Positions 9,054 to 15,728 of a stretch of 36,606 bases of DNA are shown here, one piece after another. Where the stretch lies: assembly GCA_021734705.1 (NCBI GenBank), contig JAIPIJ010000004.1:1-36606 (forward strand). The letters run 5' to 3'. The stretch comes from Candidatus Peribacteraceae bacterium. Lineage in GTDB: Bacteria > Patescibacteriota > Gracilibacteria > JAHISY01. The position numbers and the translations under genes are program-made. Below the pieces are notes generated by a model. It worked only from the letters and a program-made list of their open reading frames with translations, was not told the DNA's origin and did not search any database. How positions within the stretch are numbered: the stretch's first letter is position 1; each line of letters begins with the position of its first letter.

Positions 9054-9103
9054 ATTTTACGAAGCTGAGTGTAGAAAGCAAGTAGTTTACCCATAAACTA
9101 CTT
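9054..9103 (-). promoter_or_regulatory. Candidate marR promoter and operator
   Basis: A TAAAAT -10 lies at 9054-9059 on the minus strand. Overlapping the expected -35 zone is a perfect inverted repeat of 10-bp arms (AAGTAGTTTA / TAAACTACTT, 9080-9103) around a 4-bp spacer. Its size and place fit a MarR dimer site. Plus-strand transcripts would also see it as a hairpin followed by T's, so a terminator role is an alternative. Confidence 0.45.
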
Positions 9104-9165
9104 TTTCTGGCAACCGAAAAAATAAGGGCTTTAATCACCAACCCTATCACAAAAAGCGAAATTAA

Positions 9166-9183
9166 TGGTGCGCCCGGCAGGAT
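9166..9183 (-). pseudogene. tRNA-Arg 3'-end fragment
   Basis: Eighteen bases identical to the 3' end of the tRNA-Arg gene (its 9377-9394, including the CCA and the acceptor 3' strand), then divergence into the mini-hairpin AATCCGCC-TTT-GGCGGATT (9185-9203). It is a partial duplicate of the tRNA about 210 bp away. The rest of 9104-9310 holds short palindromes and no convincing gene. Confidence 0.7.
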
Positions 9184-9310
9184 AAATCCGCCTTTGGCGG
9201 ATTGGCCGGCTGCGTCGCTCACAATCAAGCTCAAGCAAGCTTGGCTTGTTGCTCGCTATCCTCGCCGAATGAACCTTCGCTAGCGCGAGTAAATTCTCAC
9301 CGTACCGACA

Positions 9311-9381
9311 CACCAAACAGAACCTTCTCCCACCACAAAGCGGCCCCTTTGGGGCTTCGTGGGAGCAGAACCTGTTTGGTG
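9311..9381. repeat. Nested inverted repeat at the 3' end of tRNA-Arg
   Basis: Three nested arms share one centre: CACCAAACAG/CTGTTTGGTG outside, CTCCCAC/GTGGGAG in the middle, and GCCCC-TTT-GGGGC inside. The outermost arm includes the ACCA of tRNA-Arg, so in the precursor the tRNA 3' end could be base-paired. The inner 13-mer recurs at 14218-14230. Confidence 0.7.
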
Positions 9382-9453
9382 CGCCCGGCAGGATTTGAAC
9401 CTACGACCCCCAGCTCCGCAAGCTGATGCTCTATCCAACTGAGCTACGGGCGC
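9377..9453 (-). tRNA. tRNA-Arg (anticodon GCG), CCA encoded
   Basis: Minus-strand cloverleaf: acceptor GCGCCCG/CGGGCGC, D-arm GCTC/GAGC, anticodon arm TCAGC-TTGCGGA-GCTGG with GCG at 34-36, and T-arm GTAGG-TTCAAAT-CCTGC. The discriminator is A and CCA is encoded at 9377-9379. Most bacteria read CGN codons with an ACG (inosine) anticodon; an unmodified GCG reading CGC/CGU is less common. Partial copies of this gene lie on both sides. Confidence 0.95.
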
Positions 9454-9480
9454 ACAATATGAAATGAAAGATGTTAATCG

Positions 9481-9547
9481 CTATCCAGCTGCTTGTCCGC
9501 CGTAGTCCCGAGCGAAGTCGAGGGGCGAAGGTGGAAGCTACGGGCGC
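9481..9547 (-). pseudogene. tRNA-Arg 5'-half fragment split by an insert
   Basis: The plus-strand pieces CTATCCAGCTG (9481-9491) and AAGCTACGGGCGC (9535-9547) match contiguous parts of tRNA-Arg. They are separated here by about 43 bp that contain GTCCGCCGTAG and the CCCGAGCGAAGTCGAGGG-type palindrome. It looks like a decayed tRNA copy invaded by a small dispersed palindrome. Confidence 0.65.
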
Positions 9548-9562
9548 GCGTGAGAAAATTAA

Positions 9563-9604
9563 CTAGCCCCTAGAACCTAAAACCTAGAACCTGAAACCTA
9601 AAAG
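9563..9604. repeat. Heptamer-period tandem repeat (CTAGAAC family)
   Basis: Six exact 7-nt units: CTAGCCC, CTAGAAC, CTAAAAC, CTAGAAC, CTGAAAC, CTAAAAG. The same family recurs at 15680-15728. It lies between the predicted tRNA-Arg promoter and that tRNA. Confidence 0.85.
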
Positions 9605-9614
9605 AAGCCGGTGG

Positions 9615-9620
9615 ATTTTA
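9615..9620 (-). promoter_or_regulatory. Candidate -10 box for tRNA-Arg
   Basis: TAAAAT on the minus strand, with a weak TTGGCG -35 about 18 bp upstream. The predicted transcript would run through the CTAGAAC heptamer array and the broken tRNA copy before reaching tRNA-Arg. Confidence 0.35.
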
Positions 9621-9672
9621 AAACAAAACTTCCGAAGCCGCCAACCTTCCGCTAAACTCACGGGGTAGATTT

Positions 9673-11130
9673 ATGGCTGAAAACAATCCCCCTTCGGAAG
9701 CAAAAATGCGCCGTGAGCGTACTGCGAAGCTGCGTGAGGCTGGAGTGAACCCTTTTGCCGACAGCTTTGTGTCAACCCATAAGCTCGATGCCGCCCGAGA
9801 GCTCAAGGATGGCACGCAGAAAGTCGCCGTTGCGGGACGAATTTTGCAATTGCGGCTAATCGGCAAATTGGCCTTTATCAAACTTTCTTCACTAGCTGGT
9901 GAATATCAAATCGTCATCCAAGACGGCAAAACCGAAGACTTCAAACTTTGGAGCAAAAATCTCGACCTCGGTGATTTCGTCGGCGCGCTGGGCGAGACTT
10001 TCACGACCAAGCACGGCGAACCGAGCCTGCTCGTGGAGCAGCTCACCATTCTGACGAAATCCCTCTCCCCGCTCCCCGAAAAATTCCACGGGCTTTCCGA
10101 TATCGAAAAGAAATATCGCGAGCGGCACCTCGATCTGGCGACAAATAAAGAAACTCGCGAGCGCTTTTTATTCCGCTCGCAGCTCGTCAAAACTCTGCGC
10201 AATTTTTTCGAAGACGAAGGCTTCCTCGAGGTCGAAACTCCCATCCTTCAAAGCAAACCCAGCGGCGCTGTCGCGACCCCTTTCCGTACCCACCACGAAG
10301 CGCTGGATTTCGAATGCGTCCTGCGCATCGCGCCGGAAACCTACCTCAAACGCTGCCTCGTCGGCGGTTTCGAGCGGGTCTTCGAGTTCGCCCGCTGCTT
10401 CCGCAACGAAGGCATCGACCCAACCCACCTGCAGGATTTCACGATGCTCGAACTTTACGCGGCTTACGAGAATTATGAATTCCTAATGCAGCTCGCCGAA
10501 AAAATGTTCGGCGCGATCACGAAACTGCTGGGCAAAACCGAAATCGAATTCGGCGGCCAGCAGATCAGCCTCAAAACACCTTTCCCGAAAGTCGATATTG
10601 TCGAGGCTATCTCGCAAGAAACCGGACTGGATCTGGAGACTGCCAGCGACGCGGACATTCGCGCCAAGATCAAAGAGCTCAAAATCGAAGTCGCCAATCT
10701 GCCCAAACTCGGCCGCGGCAATCTCATCGACGCGCTCTACAAAAAAGTCCTCCGCGAAAAAATCATCAATCCGACTTTCGTCACTGGCCACCCCGTCGAG
10801 CTCTCCCCGCTCTCCCGCCGCAATGACCAGAACCTCAAACGGGTGGACCGCTTCCAGCTCGTCATCGCCGGACTCGAAGTCATCAACGCCTTCAGCGAAC
10901 TCACCGACGCCGACGACCAAGCCGAGCGTTTCGCGAATCAGCAAAATGCCCGCGACGGCGGAGATCAAGAAGCGATGGAAAACGACGAGGAATTCGTAAA
11001 AGCACTGTCTCACGGCATGCCACCGGCAGCCGGCTGGGGCATCGGCATCGACCGCCTCGTCGCCCTGCTAACAAATTCGGAAAACCTGAAAGACGTGGTG
11101 CTGTTTCCGTTGATGAAGCCGGAGAAGTAA
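9673..11130 (+). CDS. lysS: Lysyl-tRNA synthetase, class II
   Basis: Charges tRNA-Lys with lysine in translation. The 485-residue product is near the usual family length. An N-terminal OB-fold anticodon-binding domain (about residues 50-150, VAVAGRILQLRLIGKLAFIK) precedes the class II catalytic core. Motif 2 is FEFARCFRNEGIDPTHLQDF, the family segment FVTGHPVELSPLSRRN follows, and motif 3 is GWGIGIDRLVALLT near the C-terminus. ATG start with only a weak GGGG upstream. Its stop codon abuts the stop of the convergent UPF0316 gene with no spacer. Identification is secure; a pyrrolysine or other class II synthetase does not fit the motifs. Confidence 0.97.
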   Translation: MAENNPPSEAKMRRERTAKLREAGVNPFADSFVSTHKLDAARELKDGTQKVAVAGRILQLRLIGKLAFIKLSSLAGEYQIVIQDGKTEDFKLWSKNLDLGDFVGALGETFTTKHGEPSLLVEQLTILTKSLSPLPEKFHGLSDIEKKYRERHLDLATNKETRERFLFRSQLVKTLRNFFEDEGFLEVETPILQSKPSGAVATPFRTHHEALDFECVLRIAPETYLKRCLVGGFERVFEFARCFRNEGIDPTHLQDFTMLELYAAYENYEFLMQLAEKMFGAITKLLGKTEIEFGGQQISLKTPFPKVDIVEAISQETGLDLETASDADIRAKIKELKIEVANLPKLGRGNLIDALYKKVLREKIINPTFVTGHPVELSPLSRRNDQNLKRVDRFQLVIAGLEVINAFSELTDADDQAERFANQQNARDGGDQEAMENDEEFVKALSHGMPPAAGWGIGIDRLVALLTNSENLKDVVLFPLMKPEK

Positions 11131-11706
11131 TTACTTCGTTTTATTTGTTTTACGGAAACGAAAGCGTTTGCTGATCGGAGTTTTGTCGGATGAAAGCGCG
11201 TCGACGATGCGCACACCCTCGACCGTCACGAAAGCATTCGGATTGTATTTTTTAATCGTCGCGAAAAGCGGATCGAGATTGCGCCGGGCAGTCGTAATAT
11301 AAAGAATGTTTATTGGGCCATCATTACCGATGCCCTGCACACTGGCAGTTCGTACCCGCCTTTTGCGCAACGCGCGAATCAAATGCGAGGCGGTTTTTTT
11401 GGTGATGACTTGAATGAGGTTCGTCCCGATCGCCAGCCGCTGCTCAATCCGCATCCCGACGTATGTCCCCGCCGCGAAACCGCCAGCGTAAGCGAGATAA
11501 TGTATCCAACTGTCCGCATTTTGCATAACCTGCGCAATGACCACGATCCAAATCAGAACTTCGAAAAATCCGAGAATCGGTGCAATCGAGCCATAACCTT
11601 TATTGAGAAAAATAATCCGCAGTGTCCCGATCGAGACATCGAAAATCCGCGCGACGAAAATGAGGAGCGGGAGACCGACGAGTGCGATGATTTCGGTGAG
11701 TTGCAT
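11131..11706 (-). CDS. UPF0316/DUF2179-type membrane protein
   Basis: A 191-residue protein with three predicted N-terminal membrane segments (about residues 6-24, 40-60 and 66-84), the middle one followed by MQNADSWIHYLAYAGGFAAGTYVG, a recognisable UPF0316 (B. subtilis YebE-like) region. A soluble alpha/beta C-terminal domain of DUF2179 type follows (NILYITTARRNLDPLFATIK...NAFVTVEGVR). A basic tail (KRFRFRKTNKTK) ends it. The function of the family is not known. A TAAAAT box 6 nt before the ATG predicts a leaderless mRNA. It is convergent with lysS, stop codon against stop codon. Confidence 0.85.
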   Translation of the reverse strand: MQLTEIIALVGLPLLIFVARIFDVSIGTLRIIFLNKGYGSIAPILGFFEVLIWIVVIAQVMQNADSWIHYLAYAGGFAAGTYVGMRIEQRLAIGTNLIQVITKKTASHLIRALRKRRVRTASVQGIGNDGPINILYITTARRNLDPLFATIKKYNPNAFVTVEGVRIVDALSSDKTPISKRFRFRKTNKTK

Positions 11707-11712
11707 TCGCCA

Positions 11713-11719
11713 ATTTTAA
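11713..11719 (-). promoter_or_regulatory. Predicted -10 of the UPF0316 gene
   Basis: TTAAAAT on the minus strand, 6 nt before the ATG: a leaderless arrangement. Confidence 0.5.
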
Positions 11720-11813
11720 ATTATTCGGTCGATATGACGAAATTTTTCGCTAAAAAATGGTTTCACCACGCTAATAAACGCAAAGAAATATATTTATTAA
11801 AAAATAATTAAAT

Positions 11814-11834
11814 AAACCATCGCGGTGGTTTTTT
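11814..11834 (+). terminator. Hairpin with T-tract upstream of the second transposase
   Basis: Arms AAACCA and TGGTTT around a 6-nt loop, followed by a run of T's. No plus-strand gene ends just before it, so it may be a boundary of the transposase unit or a protective terminator. Confidence 0.35.
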
Positions 11835-11853
11835 GGGCATAAAATTATTTTTT

Positions 11854-12522
11854 ATGTTCATTTCGTCCGACCAAGACCGCAAATTGCCGCGCATGGACGG
11901 TTTCGATTATTCCGCCGCCGGTATTTATTTCATTACCATTTGCACCGCGAATCGCGAGAAAATTTTCGGTGAAATTCGTAAAGGGAAAATGATTTTGAAT
12001 CCGTTGGGAAAAACCGTTTGGAAATATTGGCGGAAAATTCCGCGCCATTTCCTGCAAACGCAATTGGACGCATTCGTCGTGATGCCGGATCACGTGCATG
12101 GGGTGGTGTGGATTGGGGGTGGGGGTGACGTGGGTGGTGATGGATTTGTAGGGAACGGGCATGCCCGTTCCCTACGCGCCCGTTCCCTACGCGCCCGTTC
12201 CCTACGCGCCCGTTCCCAATCGACGCGTTCCCAGCCAACACGTTCCCCATTCGCCCGTTTCCAACGTTCGGATTCCCACCCCCACCCCCGTTCCCAAAAT
12301 AAAAATCCGAATTTGTCGGTGGTCGTCGGTTCATTCAAATCGGCGGTTACAAAAATCATCCGCCGCCAAAACCCGGATATCCACACCGTCTGGCAAAAAT
12401 CCTTTCACGACCGTATCATTCGCAACGAAGCGGAATTGAAACAGATCCGCGATTATATCCGGCGGAATCCGAAAAATTGGGTAGATAATTCGCAGACAAA
12501 AACAAATTCGCTGGGATGTTAA
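11854..12522 (+). CDS. Second Y1/HUH transposase-like protein with a repeat insertion
   Basis: The 222-residue protein is of the IS200-like/RAYT superfamily. The N-terminal DRKLPRMDGFDYSAAGIYFITICT is a family opener, MPDHVHGVVW holds the HUH motif, and the C-terminal VWQKSFHDRIIRNE...RDYIRRNPKNW is the helix with the likely catalytic Tyr. Between them lies an insertion encoded by a perfect 28-bp palindrome and about eight 15-bp units, translated as an Arg/Ala/Ser/Leu 5-residue repeat (RARSL). The repeat unit is a multiple of three, so the frame survives. ATG at 11854 is preferred; an upstream TTG in frame only adds a lysine/phenylalanine-rich stretch. Whether the enzyme is active with this insert is unknown. 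Its stop codon overlaps the recJ -10 box. Confidence 0.85.
   Translation: MFISSDQDRKLPRMDGFDYSAAGIYFITICTANREKIFGEIRKGKMILNPLGKTVWKYWRKIPRHFLQTQLDAFVVMPDHVHGVVWIGGGGDVGGDGFVGNGHARSLRARSLRARSLRARSQSTRSQPTRSPFARFQRSDSHPHPRSQNKNPNLSVVVGSFKSAVTKIIRRQNPDIHTVWQKSFHDRIIRNEAELKQIRDYIRRNPKNWVDNSQTKTNSLGC
12148..12175. repeat. Perfect 28-bp palindrome inside the transposase gene
   Basis: GTAGGGAACGGGCA followed by its exact reverse complement. GTAG at its end is reminiscent of the tetranucleotide found next to REP hairpins. Its right half is the founder unit of the adjoining 15-bp array. Confidence 0.9.
12163..12282. repeat. 15-bp tandem array, eight decaying units
   Basis: Units of 13-mer GCCCGTTCCCTAC plus a GC spacer: three are exact, then they decay to the right while keeping the CGTTCCC core and the 15-bp step. 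It encodes a 5-residue repeat. Confidence 0.85.
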
Positions 12523-12525
12523 AAT
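12517..12525 (+). promoter_or_regulatory. Predicted extended -10 promoter of recJ
   Basis: TGTTAAAAT, 7 nt before the recJ ATG; the TAA inside it is the stop codon of the upstream transposase gene. Confidence 0.6.
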
Positions 12526-12532
12526 CGCCAAT

Positions 12533-14143
12533 ATGGACAACCTTTCGCTTCTCGGCAAAAAATGGGTCCTTCCGCAGGATAATTCGGGTGGAGATTTTTT
12601 GGCACGTTTGCGGAAAATTCGTGGAATTGATGCCAGCGAGATTCACGCCGGCGAGGCGATGTGCGACCTGCAGAAAGCGGCGGAACGGATCACGCAGGCG
12701 ATCGAAGATAAAGAAAAAATTCTCGTCGTCGGTGATTACGATGCGGATGGTATCACCGCGTCCGCGATTTTATTTAAAACGATTCAGCATCTCGGCGGGA
12801 CGGTCTCGGTGCGCCTTCCCCATCGGATCCACGACGGTTACGGTTTGAATCAGAAATTTATCGAGGAGGCAAAAAAGTTGGGCGTGAAATTAATTGTAAC
12901 CGTGGATAACGGCATTTCGGCCTGCGCGGAAGTCGAGCTGGCGAATAGCCTCGGAATGGATGTAATCGTGACCGACCACCACACCCCGCCCGCGAAATTG
13001 CCCCGCGCTTTCGCGATCGTGAATCCAAAAAGGAAGGATTGTAAGTATCCGGATAAAAATCTGAGCGGTGCAGCAGTCGCGCTGAAATTGGCCGAACACC
13101 TCGGTGAATTGCCGGAAGATTTGCGGAATGAACTCTACGCGCTGGCGGCGATCGGGACTCTGGCGGACGTTTGCCCGCTGACCGGTGAAAACCGCGCGCT
13201 GGTCGCGATGGGATTGGAAGCTCTGCCGAAGATTCAAAATGTGGGCTTGCGGAAGATCCTAGCGAATGCGGGAGTCCACGGCGGCAAAATCTCGGCGGAA
13301 GATATTGGCTTCCGCGTGGCGCCACGGATTAACGCGGCCGGAAGGTTGGACGATCCGCTGATGGCTTTCCAGGCTATCGCCAATGGCAGCGGCGAGAAAT
13401 ACGCCGATGAGTTGGAACGGCTGAATCGCGAGCGGCAGGATTGGACGGCCAAAACTCTGGCGGAGATCGAGGAACGGCTGGGTGAGCTCGGCACGGAAAA
13501 AATCCTGATCGCCAGCGGCGATTTCCACCCCGGCATTATTGGCCTGGCAGCCGGCAATCTTGCCGAGAAATATTTTCGCCCGGCGATCGTGATGAGCCGG
13601 CGCGAAGGCAAACTGGTAGGCAGCTGCCGCTCCCCACTCGCGGAATTCGACATCACCGCGGCTTTAGCCGCGAGCGCGGATTTACTGGAAAAATTTGGCG
13701 GCCACCGCGGCGCGGCTGGATTTACTGTGAGTGAGGCGAATCGACCCGAATTTGAAAAGCAGCTCAGCGACTTCGCTGAAAAAAACATCGAACAGATTGA
13801 GCTGACTCCACAACTCGAACTTGATTTGGAAGTCGGCGAAAAAGATTTAACCGAGAAATTTTTAAGCGAGCTAAACTCACTGGCACCTTTTGGAGCGGGT
13901 AATCCCGAGCCGAATCTACTTTGGCGCGATGCTCCGCTGGCGGAAGTCCGGGCAATCGGTGAAGATGGCAAGCATCTCAAACTTGGTGTCGGAACAAATA
14001 AATTAGCTGCGATCGCCTTCGGTTTCGGTGAATTTGCGGATGAGTTGGGTAAGCGCGGACGGGCCGATTTAGTTTTCAACTTCGGCGAAAACGCCTGGAA
14101 CGGATCACGCGAACTCCAACTCAAAATTATCGACGCCCGTTAG
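12533..14143 (+). CDS. recJ: Single-stranded-DNA-specific exonuclease RecJ
   Basis: A 5'-3' single-strand exonuclease of recombination and mismatch/base repair. The 536-residue protein is compact compared with E. coli RecJ (577). DHH-domain metal motifs are in order: LVVGDYDADGITASA (about residues 64-78), VTVDNGISA, VTDHHTPP, and ALAAIGTLADVCPL. The DHHA1 domain has FGGHRGAAGFTV. A C-terminal OB domain follows (LNSLAPFGAGNPEPNLLWRD). Start ATG with an extended -10 box 7 nt upstream, so the mRNA is probably leaderless. It is convergent with the GAPDH gene across a palindrome-rich gap. Confidence 0.97.
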   Translation: MDNLSLLGKKWVLPQDNSGGDFLARLRKIRGIDASEIHAGEAMCDLQKAAERITQAIEDKEKILVVGDYDADGITASAILFKTIQHLGGTVSVRLPHRIHDGYGLNQKFIEEAKKLGVKLIVTVDNGISACAEVELANSLGMDVIVTDHHTPPAKLPRAFAIVNPKRKDCKYPDKNLSGAAVALKLAEHLGELPEDLRNELYALAAIGTLADVCPLTGENRALVAMGLEALPKIQNVGLRKILANAGVHGGKISAEDIGFRVAPRINAAGRLDDPLMAFQAIANGSGEKYADELERLNRERQDWTAKTLAEIEERLGELGTEKILIASGDFHPGIIGLAAGNLAEKYFRPAIVMSRREGKLVGSCRSPLAEFDITAALAASADLLEKFGGHRGAAGFTVSEANRPEFEKQLSDFAEKNIEQIELTPQLELDLEVGEKDLTEKFLSELNSLAPFGAGNPEPNLLWRDAPLAEVRAIGEDGKHLKLGVGTNKLAAIAFGFGEFADELGKRGRADLVFNFGENAWNGSRELQLKIIDAR

Positions 14144-14181
14144 GGCATTGCTATTTTTTAGAGTGAACTTAAAAAAGCATT

Positions 14182-14230
14182 GCTTCATGCTACATGCTTC
14201 ATGTTTCCCCGAAGGGGGCCCCTTTGGGGC
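14182..14230. repeat. Heptamer repeat plus double hairpin between recJ and GAPDH
   Basis: Units GCTTCAT, GCTACAT, GCTTCAT and GTTTCCC are followed by a near-palindrome of CCCC-GAA-GGGG and GCCCC-TTT-GGGGC, then one more heptamer-like GTTTCAT. It lies between convergent genes and may act as a bidirectional terminator, although it lacks a long T-tract. Confidence 0.65.
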
Positions 14231-14235
14231 ATGTT

Positions 14236-15255
14236 TCATGCTCCCAGCATTTTCACCAAATCAACCACCCGCGCCGAGTAGCCCCACTCGTTGTCATACC
14301 ACGACAGCATTTTGAGTAATTTGCCGTCAACGATCTTGGTGTTTTCGGCATCTACGATTGAACTACGGGTATCCCCACGAAAGTCCACAGAAACTAGCGG
14401 CACATGTTCGATACCGAGAATACCTTTTAACTTGCCTTGCGCAGCTTTTTCGACCGCAGCATTCACCTCTTCCGCTTTGGCCGATTTTTCGAGTTCGACT
14501 GTCAGGTCAACCAGAGAAACAATCTCGGTCGGCACCCGCAGGCTCACGCCGGAAAACTTAGCAGCAAGCTCCGGAATCACGCGACCGAGTGCAGAAGAAA
14601 CTCCTGTTTTGGTCGGGACAATCGAAGGGATGAAGCTGCGCGCCCGGCGCAAATCTCCGCCAGAATTATCGAGAATATTTTGATTGCCCGTGACCGAGTG
14701 CACAGTCGAAAGCTGTGCCCGGCGGATTCCGAAATTTTCGTGGATTATCTTCGCGAGCGGAGCCAAACAGTTAGTCGTACAGCTAGCATTGGAGACAATT
14801 TTGAAATCAGAACTGAACTCAGAATCATTCACGCCGACAACAAAAGTCGGGATGCGAATATCGTTGCAGGGCGCGGTAACTAGGACTTTCTTGGCTCCAG
14901 CCTTGAGGTGCCGTTCTGCGCTGGAATAATCAGTCAAGCGCCCGGTCGCCTCTATTACAATATCAACATCAAGATCCTTCCAAGAAAAATCTTTGCCAGG
15001 TTCCCCCATGAGAACAACAATCCTTTGGCCGTTGACCGTGATCGAATCTTTGTCAGAGGAAATTTCGGCCTCGCACTGTCCGTAAATCGAATCGTACTTG
15101 AGTAGATGCGCGTGCATCTCAGCCGGCGAGCGCGAATTGACCGCGACAATCTCTATGCTGGGATCAGCGAGAGCCTGGCGGTGGAAACAGCGGCCGATCC
15201 GCCCATAACCATTAATGGCGACACGAACTTTACGGCTGCCAGATTTCACACTCAT
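14236..15255 (-). CDS. gap: Glyceraldehyde-3-phosphate dehydrogenase
   Basis: Oxidises glyceraldehyde-3-phosphate to 1,3-bisphosphoglycerate with NAD(P). The 339-residue protein has the Rossmann motif INGYGRIGRCFHRQ, the catalytic-cysteine motif SNASCTTNCLAPLAK, the base histidine in STVHSVT, SLRVPT, and the C-terminal WYDNEWGYSARVVD. Length and motifs fit the standard tetrameric enzyme. It ends in TGA. An extended -10 (TGCTAAAAT) lies 9 nt before the ATG; the divergent zinc-ribbon gene has its own box in the same 46-bp gap. With enolase and phosphoketolase it makes up part of the central pathway in this window. Confidence 0.97.
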   Translation of the reverse strand: MSVKSGSRKVRVAINGYGRIGRCFHRQALADPSIEIVAVNSRSPAEMHAHLLKYDSIYGQCEAEISSDKDSITVNGQRIVVLMGEPGKDFSWKDLDVDIVIEATGRLTDYSSAERHLKAGAKKVLVTAPCNDIRIPTFVVGVNDSEFSSDFKIVSNASCTTNCLAPLAKIIHENFGIRRAQLSTVHSVTGNQNILDNSGGDLRRARSFIPSIVPTKTGVSSALGRVIPELAAKFSGVSLRVPTEIVSLVDLTVELEKSAKAEEVNAAVEKAAQGKLKGILGIEHVPLVSVDFRGDTRSSIVDAENTKIVDGKLLKMLSWYDNEWGYSARVVDLVKMLGA

Positions 15256-15264
15256 TGTGCCGAG

Positions 15265-15273
15265 ATTTTAGCA
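15265..15273 (-). promoter_or_regulatory. Predicted extended -10 promoter of gap
   Basis: TGCTAAAAT on the minus strand, 9 nt before the ATG. Confidence 0.55.
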
Positions 15274-15285
15274 AAACGCCGGAAG

Positions 15286-15294
15286 TGTTAAAAT
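15286..15294 (+). promoter_or_regulatory. Predicted extended -10 promoter of the zinc-ribbon gene
   Basis: TGTTAAAAT, 7 nt before the ATG. It lies only 12 bp from the divergent gap -10 box, so the two polymerase footprints must overlap. Confidence 0.6.
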
Positions 15295-15301
15295 CTCAAC
15301 A

Positions 15302-15652
15302 ATGAAAAACTGTCCTGCCTGCGGCGAAAAAATCAAAGACGACGCCCTCAAGTGTAAGTTTTGTGGTGTCGATTTGAATTTGAAGAAGTGCCCCTGGTGC
15401 GCAGAAATCATCGAGAAACGTGCCAAAAAGTGTAAACACTGCAAAAGCTTTGTCGAAAAAATTAAGTGTGCAGGCTGTAGTGAAGCAGTCGAAGCCAGCG
15501 AAATGCGCTGTTCGGATTGCCTAGAAAAAATGGTTGAAGCGGAAGTCGAAGAACGTGTGGCTGACGTCAAAAGCAAGCTAGATCTCAAAAACTGGCTGAT
15601 CCTAGGCCTACTGGTCGCGCTTGGCGCTTTCGCGCTTTCACAAATTTTCTGA
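15302..15652 (+). CDS. Small tail-anchored zinc-ribbon protein
   Basis: A 116-residue protein made of three cysteine-rich modules, each with two CxxC pairs: CPAC/CKFC, CPWC/CKHC and CAGC/CSDC. This predicts three zinc ribbons in about the first 80 residues. A charged helix (residues 78-95) and a C-terminal membrane segment LILGLLVALGAFALSQIF follow, which would leave the ribbons in the cytoplasm. Such proteins are common in small genomes and no function is established. ATG start with an extended -10 box 7 nt upstream. It ends in TGA and is followed by a long heptamer-period array. Confidence 0.8.
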   Translation: MKNCPACGEKIKDDALKCKFCGVDLNLKKCPWCAEIIEKRAKKCKHCKSFVEKIKCAGCSEAVEASEMRCSDCLEKMVEAEVEERVADVKSKLDLKNWLILGLLVALGAFALSQIF

Positions 15653-15653
15653 A

Positions 15654-15728
15654 CAAGGCAAAAGGCAAAACAATCAATTCTAGATCCCATTCTCTAGAAC
15701 CTAGAACCTAAAATCTAGAACCTAAAAA
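15654..15728. repeat. Heptamer-period tandem repeats between zinc-ribbon gene and rnhB
   Basis: Starts with CAAGGCA, AAAGGCA, AAACAAT, then seven units of the CTAGAAC family: CTAGATC, CCATTCT, CTAGAAC, CTAGAAC, CTAAAAT, CTAGAAC, CTAAAAA. It fills the whole gap and supplies the TAG stop codon of rnhB on the other strand. Confidence 0.85.

Noticed and set aside
9202-9426. Open reading frame over the tRNA-Arg region
   Set aside because: It crosses the tRNA and its palindromes antisense; the RPAGFEPTTPSSAS-like ending is a known artefact of translating tRNA genes.
11833-11853. TTG start for the second transposase
   Set aside because: It adds only a short unconserved stretch next to a T-tract hairpin; the ATG at 11854 fits the family better.
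12163-12282. CRISPR array
   Set aside because: Units are 15 bp with no unique spacers and they lie in frame inside a transposase gene.
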